A DNA stretch of 64,000 bases. Origin: Reticulitermes speratus. Taxonomy: Eukaryota; Arthropoda; Insecta; Blattodea; Rhinotermitidae. Every line of letters starts with the position of its first letter. Positions within the stretch are counted from its first letter, which is position 1. The notes under the pieces were generated by a model, which was not told the origin of the DNA, did no database searches, and was given only the letters and a program-made list of their open reading frames with translations. The stretch spans positions 45,044,980-45,108,979 of the forward strand of contig JAJKFL010000042.1 in assembly GCA_021186555.1 (NCBI GenBank), in the 5' to 3' direction. Shown one piece after another: positions 44,286 to 55,562 of the stretch. A program made the position numbers and the translations under genes.

Positions 44286-44943
44286 TACTACTCCCATTTA
44301 AATCTCACATAAAGCTTTTCCTACATTTTTAGATTCTGTAATCTGAAGGCACCGTACAATTTTCTTAAATGCGTTCTGTAAACAACAAAATCAATCTCGT
44401 ATTTAAGTGCTCGAAAGTGCAAACACTTGTCACTGGTTTCAGACACTCCACTTCACTCCAGTCCAGCACAATAGATCTCAAACTCCACAGACAACAGCTT
44501 CTCCTCCGATATCTCTAATTACCTCGTCTGATGGCAATCTCCAACCAATTAACGACAGTGTCTCAGGAAGGTAAAAAGTGGCCTCTTTCATTGTAACGAC
44601 ACGGAGGCATTGTACTCGAGTTCCTATCTCAAGATCAATAATCATCCGTAGCTGTATCAGCCATGGTCATTCTCCGGTATCTGGAACTTAATTCAGAGTG
44701 ACTCCAGAACAATTCCAAAACAACTTAAGGCAGCGGTTCAGGTTTATAATCACGCAGAACTTCAGTTTATATTTCATAGATTAAAAGGCTGATTTAAGGA
44801 CGCTGTCCGTAACTCAAGACTATGCGTTCGCGTTCCCGATTCGCCGTGTTAATCACGAGTTCCGTGTGTAACTCACGTCTTCATCGGTGACATCCCGTTG
44901 TGATATATACTATATAATGATATATACATATAATATAACTTTC
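44286..44943. other. No gene seen
   Basis: Nothing recognised. Confidence 0.5.
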
Positions 44944-45202
44944 TTCTTCTTCTAATGGCTCGACAGCCCCTTGGGGGCCTAGGCCTCCTCATTGTCGAGG
45001 CTTCACGATCACACTCAGACACACCACACTCGGTAGGACTCCTCTGGACGAGTGACCAGCCCGTCGCAGAGACCTCTACCTGACAACACACAACACTCAC
45101 AAGAGACAGACATCCATGCCCCCGGTGGGATTCGAACCCACAATCCCAGTAAGCGAGCGGCCGTAGACCCACGCCTTAGACCGCACGGCCACTGGGATCG
45201 GC
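44944..45202 (-). mobile_element. SINE-1a copy, complete
   Basis: The minus strand GCCGATCCCAGTGGCCGTGC (head start, A box), B box GTGGGTTCGAATCCCACC, full 'a' body to GAGCCATTAG. Inserted in AT-rich target. Confidence 0.9.
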
Positions 45203-45235
45203 ATATATAATATATATTACGTAATATATAATATA

Positions 45236-45420
45236 GGCGGACTCGGTTATAACGTCATGAAAAGGACTGAATATTTTGTGTCGTTATAAACGAGTGTTGT
45301 TATAACCGAGTAGTATAATGTTATGGTTAACAGTGAGGAATTAATTGGTACTACAGAATATCTGACGTTATAGACGAGGTGTCGCCTAAACCGATGTTGT
45401 TATAACCGGGTTCGTCTGCA
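45236..45420. mobile_element. pogo/Tigger-like MITE, second copy
   Basis: Ends GGCGGACTCGGTTATAACG and, reversed, TGCAGACGAACCCGGTTATA; the interior matches 8265-8446 (GTGTCGTTATAAACGAGTGT). Confidence 0.7.
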
Positions 45421-45436
45421 CATTAAGTTAAGTTCT

Positions 45437-45702
45437 CCCTAGAACAGGCCATGAAGGCCCAGAGGGGTAGAGGTATAGCTCTACTCTTTCTTTAACCTCG
45501 GCGCTAGATGGGGGTGGGTGGTCAACTCCACGCCCCGGCCGCTTTACCCCCGGTAAAGAGACCCGGTACCCATTGTATAGGAGGCTGGGTGGGCCCCAGG
45601 GCCGGTCTGGACGGGTGCGGAAAATCTCGCCCCCACCGGGATTCGATCCCCGGACCGTCCAGTCCGTAGCGAGTCGCTATACCGACTGAGCTATCGCGGA
45701 GG
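45437..45702 (-). mobile_element. SINE-2 copy, best preserved
   Basis: The minus strand reads CGCGATAGCTCAGTCGGTAT (A-box region), CGGTCCGGGGATCGAATCCC (B box), GTCCAGACCGGCCCTGGGGC, GGGTAAAGCGGCCGGGGCGT and ends CTTCATGGCCTGTTC. Used here as the SINE-2 reference. Confidence 0.9.
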
Positions 45703-45900
45703 AAGTACTGCACATATACTATATAATATACACGTAATATAATATATAGTATACGTTTATTATATTTTAATATATTAATATACAATTCTTATTTTATCTA
45801 GTTTCGGCTAATATAACTACAATTTTTGTAAATTTGAGATCTCAGCTACCTGAAAAAGTACCATGTTAATGGGTTGTATTTAAATTGTCTTTTTGATGTC

Positions 45901-45935
45901 CTGATGATGGCTTTTCCAAAAGCCGAAACATATAG
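45901..45935 (+). ncRNA. Candidate structured RNA motif CTGATGA-stem-GAAAC
   Basis: CTGATGA, T, then a 7-bp perfect stem GGCTTTT/AAAAGCC with a two-base loop, then GAAAC and ATATAGC. Resembles the hammerhead-ribozyme core reported from Penelope-like retroelements, but the extra T after CTGATGA and the lack of an obvious third stem make activity uncertain. Confidence 0.4.
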
Positions 45936-46049
45936 CAAATAATAAAAACTGATAAAAAGTGAAGCTGTGACCGACGGTCTTTACTTCCTCTCTGCTGTGA
46001 CTCATAACTTCACTTTCTTACTGCAAATGCCCGGCGTCCTACAAATCTT

Positions 46050-46265
46050 ATGTTGCTAGTTGTACATTTAGCTGGCGTAAAATTATGGGGTCACCCCCTA
46101 AAAAAAAAAAAGTCACGCCATTTTTAAATGTCCGTATCAGGGGCTCACAAAAAGTTTCCAAAAATCTAGGAGTCACCTCAAGATTGTTAGCGCCCGAACG
46201 GTGACATGCAGCAAGTCCCATAATGAGGGCCCACAAATATTAGGTGCCACCGTAGAAACTTTACA
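46050..46265. repeat. Dispersed repeat D1
   Basis: GGGCCCACAAATATTAGGTG and AGGAGTCACCTCAAGATTGT; related to 7045 and 17575. Confidence 0.5.
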
Positions 46266-46457
46266 GTTCAGTTCGGTATAACCGGAGACTTGGAAGGTAT
46301 TTAAGGAATGCGGGCAGGATGGGGTGGGCATTCGCCTGGCGAGGTGGTATGACTTGGCGACTACTAGCTGAGCAAAAACATTGACTTACATTACAAGCTA
46401 CAGAAATCTCCAAGTGTTCTAGCGGCCGACGTATTTGGGACAGTATTTTTCACTGCC

Positions 46458-47010
46458 GCCGATCCCAGTGGCCGCGCGGTCTAAGGCGTGGGTCTACGGC
46501 CGCTCGCTGCTGGGATTGTGGGTTCGAATCCCACCGGGGCATGGATGTTTGTGTTGTGTTTGTTGTAAGGACGGTAGCATGGAACGTAAAGTGACATGAA
46601 GGACGAAAGGATTTAAACAGTACAAAAATGGATCAAAGGGGGAAAACCCCGGACAGGCGAAAAAAAAAAAATCCCGCTGGAGGCATGGATGTTTGTGTTG
46701 TGTTTGTCGTAAGGACGGTAGTATGGAACGTAAAGTGACATGAAGGACGAAAGGATTTAAACAGTACAAAAATGGATCAAAGGGGGAAAACCCCGGACAG
46801 GCAAAAAAAAAAAAAACGTACCTAGGGCATTGATGTCTGTCTCTTGTGAGTGTTGTGTGTTGTCAGGTAGAGGTCTCTGCGACGAGCTGATCACTCGTCC
46901 AGAGGAGTCCTACCGACTGTGGTGTGTCTCAAATGTGTGTGATCGTGAAACCTCGACGAAACGAGGAGGCCCAGGCCCATACAGGGCTGTCGAGCCATAG
47001 AAAAAAAAAT
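46458..47010 (+). mobile_element. Four-module chimeric SINE-1 (head, b, b, a)
   Basis: Head with B box GTGGGTTCGAATCCCACC, 'b' body, A-run then ATCCCGCTGGAGGCATGG and a second 'b' body, A-run then a damaged joint (ACGTACCTAGGGCAT) and an 'a' body ending CCATAG plus A-run. TTTTTCACTGCC occurs on both sides (about 46447-46458 and 47012-47023), so the chain was inserted as one unit. Confidence 0.9.
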
Positions 47011-47198
47011 TTTTTTCACTGCCATCTCGCGCCATAAAACAGGTACTAGCTTCATACCCCGCGCCTCCCTTTTCCTTCTTTCCCCACTTCCTCACCCCCG
47101 GGCTATATTTATTGACGCATTTCACCTACAATACTGGTTTCGATATCGCAACACTCACAAAGCACGGAAGATTTTATTCGCGTTGAAACGTCTAATGA

Positions 47199-47395
47199 CG
47201 ATCCCTGTTGCCGCGCGGTCTAATGCGTGAGTCTGCAGCCGCTCGCTTGCTGGGATTACGGGTTCGAATCCCGCCGCGGGCATGGATGTCTGTCTCTTCT
47301 CAATGTTTGTGTTGCCAGGTAGAAATCTCTGTGTCGGGCTGATCCCTCGTCCAGAGGAGTCCTACCGAGTGTGTATGTGTCACTGAATGCGATCA
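47199..47395 (+). mobile_element. SINE-1a copy, 3'-truncated
   Basis: Head CGATCCCTGTTGCCGCGCGG, B box ACGGGTTCGAATCCCGCC, 'a' body decaying after GAGTCCTACCGAGTGTG. Confidence 0.8.
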
Positions 47396-47443
47396 GATGC
47401 AACAGCAACTCTCTACGCCTATAATGGGCAGATATAAGAGGTC

Positions 47444-47703
47444 AGATTTTTTTATGGTTCAACAGTCCCTTTTCGGGTGCCTAGGGCTCCTCACTGTCGA
47501 CGCTTCACGATCACACTCAGACACACCTCACTCGGTAGGACTCCTCTGGACGAGTGATCAGCTCGTCGCAGAGAGCTCTACCTGACAACACACAACACTC
47601 ACAACAGACAGACATCCATGCCCCGGTGGGATTCGAACCCACGATCCCAGTAAGCGAACGGCCGCAGACCCACGCCTTAGACCGCACGGCCACTGAGATC
47701 GGC
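47444..47703 (-). mobile_element. SINE-1a copy
   Basis: ATGGTTCAACAGTCCCTTTT (body end, diverged) to CACTGAGATCGGC (head start). A sequence GAGGTCAGATT flanks both sides (47437-47447 region and 47706-47716), a probable target duplication. Confidence 0.85.
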
Positions 47704-48118
47704 AGGAGGTCAGATTAAGAAATAAATAAATAATGTCTAACACGAGATTCCTGCGCGTCGTGTATGTTTATTAGGGAAACATTCTGAAATCTTCCATTAC
47801 TGCAGACAGCGCTTCTTTAGTGAAGCTTTCGTGAGCAGATGTGATTGCTGCCTGAAATTCTACAACCTGCCAGATGCCAGGGTGTACCACTGACCGACCG
47901 ACCGACACTACACGCCCAGCTGTCATGCGTTCAAAAACACAAATTCATTAATTTAATGCAATTACGGCGTCTCTTTATATGTACCTACATATCCAATAAT
48001 CAAACTCAATTTACCTTACAGATCAATCTGAGGCATCTCTACGCACATGGCCACACGATCAAATCCCAGTTGAGTGAAATATTTTACTGCATGCAATTGC
48101 ATGTTAAGATTTATTACT
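47704..48118. other. No gene seen
   Basis: Nothing recognised. Confidence 0.5.
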
Positions 48119-48530
48119 CTTAGGGTGTGTTTGCTAACTGTTAGGGTGTGTTTACTGTTAGGGTGTGTTTACTAACTGTTAGGGTGTGTTTACTAACTGT
48201 TAGGGTGTGTTTACTAACTGTTAGGGTGTGTGTTTTATACTGTTAGGGTGTGTTTACTAACTGTTAGGGTGTGTTACTAACTGTTAGGGTGTGTTTACTA
48301 ACTGTTAGGGTGTGTTACTAACTGTTAGGTGTGTTTACTAACTGTTAGGGTGTGTTTACTAACTGTTAGGGTGTGTTTACTAACTGTTAGGGTGTGTTTA
48401 CTAACTGTTAGGGTGTGTTTACTAACTGTTAGGGTGTGTTTACTAACTGTTAGGGTGTGTATAACTGTTAGGGTGTGTTACTAACTGTTAGGGTGTGTTT
48501 TACTAACTGTTAGGGTGTGTGTTACTATAT
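48119..48530. repeat. 21-bp minisatellite, about 19 copies
   Basis: Unit CTGTTAGGGTGTGTTTACTA plus A. The embedded TTAGGG is part of the unit and not an array of telomere repeats. Confidence 0.95.
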
Positions 48531-48849
48531 TATTTTCGGGAAGAACTTCTGCGCAGCGGATTCTTATGTAAAGTTCATTTTACGACAGTTGGCTCTTACA
48601 CTGTTAAGGTGTACATGTACCAAACCACACGGCGTCACATGTCAAGAGATCTTGACCTTGACCAATACCGGTCTGATGAACTCAGCGTAGCAGCAGTGGG
48701 AATATCTAACACACTAACCAGTAAATCACATTAAAATCACCTGATCAGTGTACTATATCCAAACATAAGCTTCGAAAATCTCAAAGTACGTATAATTATC
48801 AATACGCAAGATTCCCTAAGTCATAAAAATTTAAACGCGAAGTAATTAT

Positions 48850-49045
48850 AACATTAAATGCACCACATTTATTCCACTCAGGTATCGATATTTTTCAACA
48901 TAATCCCCGACCACAGTGACGTATTTGTCTCAACTTGGCAACAGTTTAAAAATTACGTTGCGGTAGAAATCTGACTCTTTCATTCGCAACCATTCACGGA
49001 TGGCCATTTCCACTTCCCCATTATTGTGGAAACCAACAACGAAGC
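48850..49045 (-). mobile_element. mariner-like transposase C-terminal remnant
   Basis: From 49036 downward the minus strand reads FHNNGEVEMAIREWLRMKES and DFYRNVIFKLLPS, then one stop where Trp is usual, then DKYVTVVGDYVEK. This is the C-terminus of an insect mariner-type transposase. The catalytic D,D34D part is absent. Confidence 0.7.
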
Positions 49046-49265
49046 ATCAATTCGCAGGTCGCCGTTTTCACAGCAATTAGAAAGCGGATATGGCTGTTCG
49101 TAAATGTATGCCAATGCAACAGACACATTTCTACCGCGACGGGATTTCTAATCTCACGCCAAGATAGGACAAATGTACAGGGGCATTGTGCTGAGGAATA
49201 ACGATACTTCAGTGGAAATAATTTACCTACATGTAACGTTGTAATGTCTTTTATTTGATTTTATT

Positions 49266-49524
49266 TTTTTTCCCCATGGCGGGACAGCCCCTAGTGGGCC
49301 AGGGCCCCCTGACTGTCGACGCTTCACGATCACACTCAGACACGCCACACTCGGTAGGACTCCCGTGGACGAGTGATCAGCCCGACACAGAGACCTCTAC
49401 CTGACAACACACAACACTCACAACGGACAGACATCCATGCCCTAGGCGGGATTCGAACCCACAATCCCAGTAAGCGAGCGGCCGCAGACCCACGCCTTAG
49501 AACGCGCGGCCACTGAGATCGGCT
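49266..49524 (-). mobile_element. SINE-1a copy
   Basis: CCATGGCGGGACAGCCCCTA to CACTGAGATCGGCTC; joint sequence CATGCCCTAGGCGGGATTCG. Confidence 0.85.
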
Positions 49525-49913
49525 CATTTGACGTTACAGCCTAGGTAAACTTCCTGACTGAAGTACCTCGCAGGTTGTCCCGAATCCTCATTAAAATGCC
49601 GTACTGTACACAGCAAATACTTGGCATGCCTTCTCATTTAAGTGGCAGCAGGCAAAACTATAGGTCTGAAGCGACAAATCGTCTCTGTAAACGTTGTCTG
49701 CCATTCCTTTTCCTTCTTAGTTTTACTGTATCACATCTTGTAAACAGTAAAGGGCGGAAGTCAACAGGCACTTGAGAGTAAAGAAACGGCATGACAGTTG
49801 GAGACCGAATTCAATACTACAAACATACACTTTATAGAGAATAAACAATTAGGCACCTGTTATTCCACATCCTTGAACCGTCTAAAGACAAAAACTAACC
49901 CGAATTAAAGATT
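49525..49913. other. No gene seen
   Basis: Nothing recognised. Confidence 0.5.
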
Positions 49914-51716
49914 CAGTCCGTACCGCGCAGTAAACACACTCCGTCTCAGTTATACAAACCAGTCAGTTAATGTTGTACAGTGAAATAATCGCTGTTTGTT
50001 CTGAGATCCACACAAAACACATAAATACACTGTGTGGGCAGACGTAGAATTCTGTGAATGTTAACGAGTGGTACTATAGTAACCACTGCATTTAAAGTGT
50101 TAATAATACTTGTACATAAATACAGTCCGTACCGCGCAGTAAACACACTCCGTCTCAGTTATACAAACCAGTCAGTTAATGCTGTACAGTGAAATAATCG
50201 CTGTTTGTTCTGAGATCCACACAAAACACATAAATACAGTCCGTACCGCGCAGTAAACACACCCGTCTCAGTTATACAAACCAGTCAGTAATGCGTATAG
50301 TGAAATAATCGCTGTTTGTCTCTGAGATCCACACAAACACATAAATACAGTCCGTACCGCGCAGTAAACACACTCCGTCTCAGTTATACAAACCAGTCAG
50401 TCAATGTTGTACAGTGAAATAATCGCTGTTTGTTCTGAGATCCACACAAAACACATAAATACAGTCCGTACCGCGCAGTAAACACACTCCGTCTCAGTTA
50501 TACAAACCAGTCAGTTAATGTGTACAGTGAAATAATCGCTGTTTGTTCTGAGATCCACACAAAACACATAAATACAGTCCGTACCGCGCAGTAAACACAC
50601 TCCGTCTCAGTTATACAAACCAGTCAGTTAATGTTGTACAGTGAAATAATCGCTGTTTGTTCTGAGATCCACACAAAACACATAAATACAGTCCGTACCG
50701 CGCAGTAAACACACTCCGTCTCAGTTATACAAACCAGTCAGTTAATGTTGTACAGTGAAATAATCGCTGTTTGTTCTGAGATCCACACAAAACACATAAA
50801 TACAGTTCGTACCGCGCAGTAAACACACTCCGTCTCAGTTATACAAACCAGTCAGTTAATGTTGTACAGTGAAATAATCGCTGTTTGTTCTGAGATCCAC
50901 ACAAAACACATAAATACAGTTCGTACCGCGCAGTAAACACACTCCGTCTCAGTTATACAAACCAGTCAGTTAATGTTGTACAGTGAAATAATCGCTGTTT
51001 GTTCTGAGATCCACACAAAACACATAAATACAGTTCGTACCGCGCAGTAAACACACTCCGTCTCAGTTATACAAACCAGTCAGTTAATGTTGTACAGTGA
51101 AATAATCGCTGTTTGTTCTGAGATCCACACAAAACACATAAATACAGTTCGTACCGCGCAGTAAACACACTCCGTCTCAGTTATACAAACCAGTCAGTTA
51201 ATGTTGTACAGTGAAATAATCGCTGTTTGTTCTGAGATCCACACAAAACACATAAATACAGTTCGTACCGCGCAGTAAACACACTCCGTCTCAGTTATAC
51301 AAACCAGTCAGTTAATGTTGTACAGTGAAATAATCGCTGTTTGTTCTGAGATCCACACAAAACACATAAATACAGTTCGTACCGCGCAGTAAACACACTC
51401 CGTCTCAGTTATACAAACCAGTCAGTTAATGTTGTACAGTGAAATAATCGCTGTTTGTTCTGAGATCCACACAAAACACATAAATACAGTTCGTACCGCG
51501 CAGTAAACACACTCCGTCTCAGTTATACAAACCAGTCAGTTAATGTTGTACAGTGAAATAATCGCTGTTTGTTCTGAGATCCACACAAAACACATAAATA
51601 CAGTCCGTACCGCGCAGTAAACACACTCCGTCTCAGTTATACAAACCAGTCAGTTAATGTGTACAGTGAAATAATCGCTGTTTGTTCTAAGTCCACACAA
51701 AACACATAAATACAGT
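49914..51716 (+). repeat. 114-bp satellite array, about 15 units, direct
   Basis: Units at 49917, then after one MITE 3' block at 50127, 50241, 50352, 50466, 50579, 50693 and every 114 bp to 51605. Units from 50807 to 51491 all carry TTCGTACC, the others TCCGTACC, and these eight are almost identical, indicating recent amplification. Confidence 0.95.
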
Positions 51717-52682
51717 GTGGCGTAGATGAAGTTAAATTTACATCGTCTTTCGTCAGTTATACACATCTCATCGCTTCATGGTATGTACAGGGTACCATAA
51801 TCAATGTTTGCGAATTCTGCACTTCGTACGAGTCAAATAACGCATTTTTGAACCGACTTTTGGTTCGTGTTTGAAGTAAGGACGAGACGAAAAGAACATC
51901 CACTTTACGTTTGGAAATATCACTTTCAGATCCAAAAGCATTTCTATACGTTACGTAATCGAGAAAATAAAGGCGACAAGCCATCAGAACGACGGCGAAG
52001 TTGACGCTCATTTATGGAAGCCGTATGTTACTGCTCAGACCCATCTATGATTGAAGGCACGAATTAAAATACCATTACCTCCAACACTACATAGAGCACG
52101 ACATTATATCGTCGTTACGATAAGGTTTCCATTACACGGGAACAGAATATCGCAGCCAGAGCAGTGAATTTCAACATGAATTGCATATAAATTTCGAACG
52201 TGTGACACACATCCAATAACTAATGCTTCCATAGCGAAAAGGTCGCCAAACAAAAAGTTTTGTTACCACAATTGAGTAAAGCAGCATTCATCAAACGCAT
52301 TCTACTTAATTACGTTCAGTTACATTTTAGTATCTCACTACTCAGCTAGCTACGAAACGTAATTAGATTGCGGACAGCACAAAGGACGGAAAACAAACAG
52401 AGGCAAAAGACTAAACAAAGTATTCATAACCTGTCTGGCCAATCCGCACACAGTTTAGACAAATTCACTTGGGGGGGGGGGGGGGGGGGAGGGGGGCGTC
52501 AGCTGTTGGTGCGTGTAATCGCGTACACGTGATGCGATCAGTGTGATGGTGTTGATTGATGGTGATCGGGGAGACTCAAGGGCCCAACAAACAAATATCC
52601 GATATTCAAACGTAAACTTTTAACTACTTCTGCTAAAATCGAAACACATCAATTACAAAAAATCATTATCGAAATGAAAATT
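51717..52682. other. Spacer between the two inverted arrays; no gene recognised
   Basis: An 84-codon minus frame (51757-52011) has no domain. A homopolymer of 19 G lies at 52471-52489, followed by A and six more G. Confidence 0.5.
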
Positions 52683-53218
52683 TTTTTTCCCCCCCAATGC
52701 CTCGACAGCCCCTAGTGGGCCTAGGCCTCCTCATTATCGAGGCTTCACGATCATACTCAGACACACCACACTCGGTAGGACTCCTCTTCACGAGTGACCA
52801 GCCCGTCGCAGAGACCTCTACCTGACAACACACAACACTCACAAGAGACAGACATCCATGCCCCTTGTGGGATTTTTTTTTTGTCTGTCCGGGGTTTTCC
52901 CTTTTGATCAATTTTTGTACTGTTTAAATCCTTTTCGTCCTTCATGTCACTTTACGTTCCATATTACCGTCCTTACGACAATCACAACACAGACATCCAT
53001 GCCCTCGGTGGGATTTTTTTTTTGTCTGTCCGGGGTTTTCCCTTTTGATCAATTTTTGTACTGTTTTAAATCCTTTTCGTCCTTCATGTCACTTATGTTC
53101 CATACTACCGTATAACACAACACAAACATCCATGCCCCCGGTGGGATTCGAACCCACGATCCCTGTAAGCGAGCGGCCGCAGACCCACGCCTTGGACCGC
53201 GCGGCCACTGGAATCGGC
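52683..53218 (-). mobile_element. Chimeric SINE-1 (head, b, b, a)
   Basis: The minus strand: head (53218-53130, B box GTGGGTTCGAATCCCACC), 'b' body, A-run then ATCCCACCGAGGGCATGG, second 'b' body, A-run then ATCCCACAAGGGGCATGG, 'a' body to GAGGCATTGG. Same module order as 46458-47010. Flanks CGAAATGAAAA and CGAAGTGCAAA may be a diverged target duplication. Confidence 0.9.
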
Positions 53219-53454
53219 TCGAAGTGCAAATACCGGTAAAAACGTAAACAGAATTTGAAGTTATAGTCAGATTTCAATGAAATGACGGTGTTCTCGAATG
53301 TGAAGCCATTTCGTCTGATCTCTTTATACAAAACGCTGGTATATATCTATGTATATACACGGTGTACCATATGCCAGACGATTATATCTTCATATTCACT
53401 GCCCTAATTACCTGAAATCTAGTTCAGTGACACGTTACTATGTTCTGTACACAC

Positions 53455-53590
53455 ACCTAACTCCAAGGAAAAGGGCTACTATTAAGAATTCACCAGTCGC
53501 TCAGCTGGTCAATAAATTTTAGGCCCTTTCATGGAACTCGAAGGTTCATTACCGCGTTCAAAAAACCCAGCCACTGGACTGAGCTTCGTC
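53455..53590 (-). mobile_element. LINE 3' tail
   Basis: The minus strand reads QWLGFLNAVMNLRVP then a stop, followed by the non-coding tail with TTATTGACCAGCTGAGCGAC. Same family as 21853-22165. Confidence 0.7.
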
Positions 53591-53679
53591 GGCCAAGAAA
53601 AATTAGTATATAACCGAACAGCAAACAGGCAGGGACATTCAATACAGACACAACGATCGTTTAACATTTTTAAGTCCAA

Positions 53680-55562
53680 TGGTCACTATATGTACCGCCA
53701 GGTTTAACATTCACAAATTCTACGTTCTGCCCACACAGTGTATTTATGTGTTTTGTGTGGATCTCAGAACAAACAGCGATTATTTCACTGTACAGCATTA
53801 ACTGACTGGTTTGTATAACTGAGACGGAGTGTGTTTACTGCGCGGTACGGACTGTATTTATGTGTTTTGTGTGGATCTCAGAACAAACAGCGATTATTTC
53901 ACTGTACAGCATTAACTGACTGGTTTGTATAACTGAGACGGAGTGTGTTTACTGCGCGGTACGAACTGTATTTATGTGTTTTGTGTGGATCTCAGAACAA
54001 ACAGCGATTATTTCACTGTACAGCATTAACTGACTGGTTTGTATAACTGAGACGGAGTGTGTTTACTGCGCGGTACGGACTGTATTTATGTGTTTTGTGT
54101 GGATCTCAGAACAAACAGCGATTATTTCACTGTACAGCATTAACTGACTGGTTTGTATAACTGAGACGGAGTGTGTTTACTGCGCGGTACGAACTGTATT
54201 TATGTGTTTTGTGTGGATCTCAGAACAAACAGCGATTATTTCACTGTGCAGCATTAACTGACTGGTTTGTATAACTGAGACGGAGTGTGTTTACTGCGCG
54301 GTACGGACTGTATTTATGTGTTTTGTGTGGATCTCAGAACAAACAGCGATTATTTCACTGTACAGCATTAACTGACTGGTTTGTATAACTGAGACGGAGT
54401 GTGTTTACTGCGCGGTACGGACTGTATTTATGTGTTTTGTGTGGATCTCAGAACAAACAGCGATTATTTCACTGTACAGCATTAACTGACTGGTTTGTAT
54501 AACTGAGACGGAGTGTGTTTACTGCGCGGTACGGACTGTATTTATGTGTTTTGTGTGGATCTCAGAACAAACAGCGATTATTTCACTGTACAGCATTAAC
54601 TGACTGGTTTGTATAACTGAGACGGAGTGTGTTTACTGCGCGGTACGAACTGTATTTATGTGTTTTGTGTGGATCTCAGAACAAACAGCGATTATTTCAC
54701 TGTACAGCATTAACTGACTGGTTTGTATAACTGAGACGGAGTGTGTTTACTGCGCGGTACGGACTGTATTTATGTGTTTTGTGTGGATCTCAGAACAAAC
54801 AGCGATTATTTCACTGTACAGCATTAACTGACTGGTTTGTATAACTGAGACGGAGTGTGTTTACTGCGCGGTACGAACTGTATTTATGTGTTTTGTGTGG
54901 ATCTCAGAACAAACAGCGATTATTTCACTGTACAGCATTAACTGACTGGTTTGTATAACTGAGACGGAGTGTGTTTACTGCGCGGTACGGACTGTATTTA
55001 TGTGTTTTGTGTGGATCTCAGAACAAACAGCGATTATTTCACTGTACAGCATTAACTGACTGGTTTGTATAACTGAGACGGAGTGTGTTTACTGCGCGGT
55101 ACGGACTGTATTTATGTGTTTTGTGTGGATCTCAGAACAAACAGCGATTATTTCACTGTACAGCATTAACTGACTGGTTTGTATAACTGAGACGGAGTGT
55201 GTTTACTGCGCGGTACGGACTGTATTTATGGTTTTGTGTGGATCTCAGAACAAACAGCGATTATTTCACTGTACAGCATTAACTGACTGGTTTGTATAAC
55301 TGAGACGGTGTGTGTTTACTGCGCCGTACGGACTGTATTTATGTGTTCTGTGTGGATCTCAGAACAAACAGCGATTATTTCACTGTACAGCATTAACTGA
55401 CTGGTTTGTATAACTGAGACGGAGTGTGTTTACTGCGCGGTACGAACTGTATTTATGTGTTTTGTGTGGATCTCAGAACAAGCAGCGATTATTTCACTGT
55501 ACAGCATTAACTGACTGGTTTGTATAACTGAGACGGAGTGTGTTTACTGCGCGGTACGGACT
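53680..55562 (-). repeat. 114-bp satellite array, about 16 units, inverted relative to 49.9 kb
   Basis: Minus-strand units end every 114 bp from about 53852 to 55562; the MITE 3' block (CTACGTTCTGCCCACACAG) is at 53680-53745. Units carry AATGCTG where the direct array mostly has AATGTTG, so the two arrays amplified separately. Confidence 0.95.

Noticed and set aside
46458-46545. Functional Leu tRNA gene
   Set aside because: The resemblance is to the head of SINE-1; the same head is present in about 15 copies followed by SINE bodies.
48119-48530. Telomere-like TTAGGG repeats
   Set aside because: TTAGGG occurs once per 21-bp unit only; no run of TTAGG or TTAGGG in tandem.
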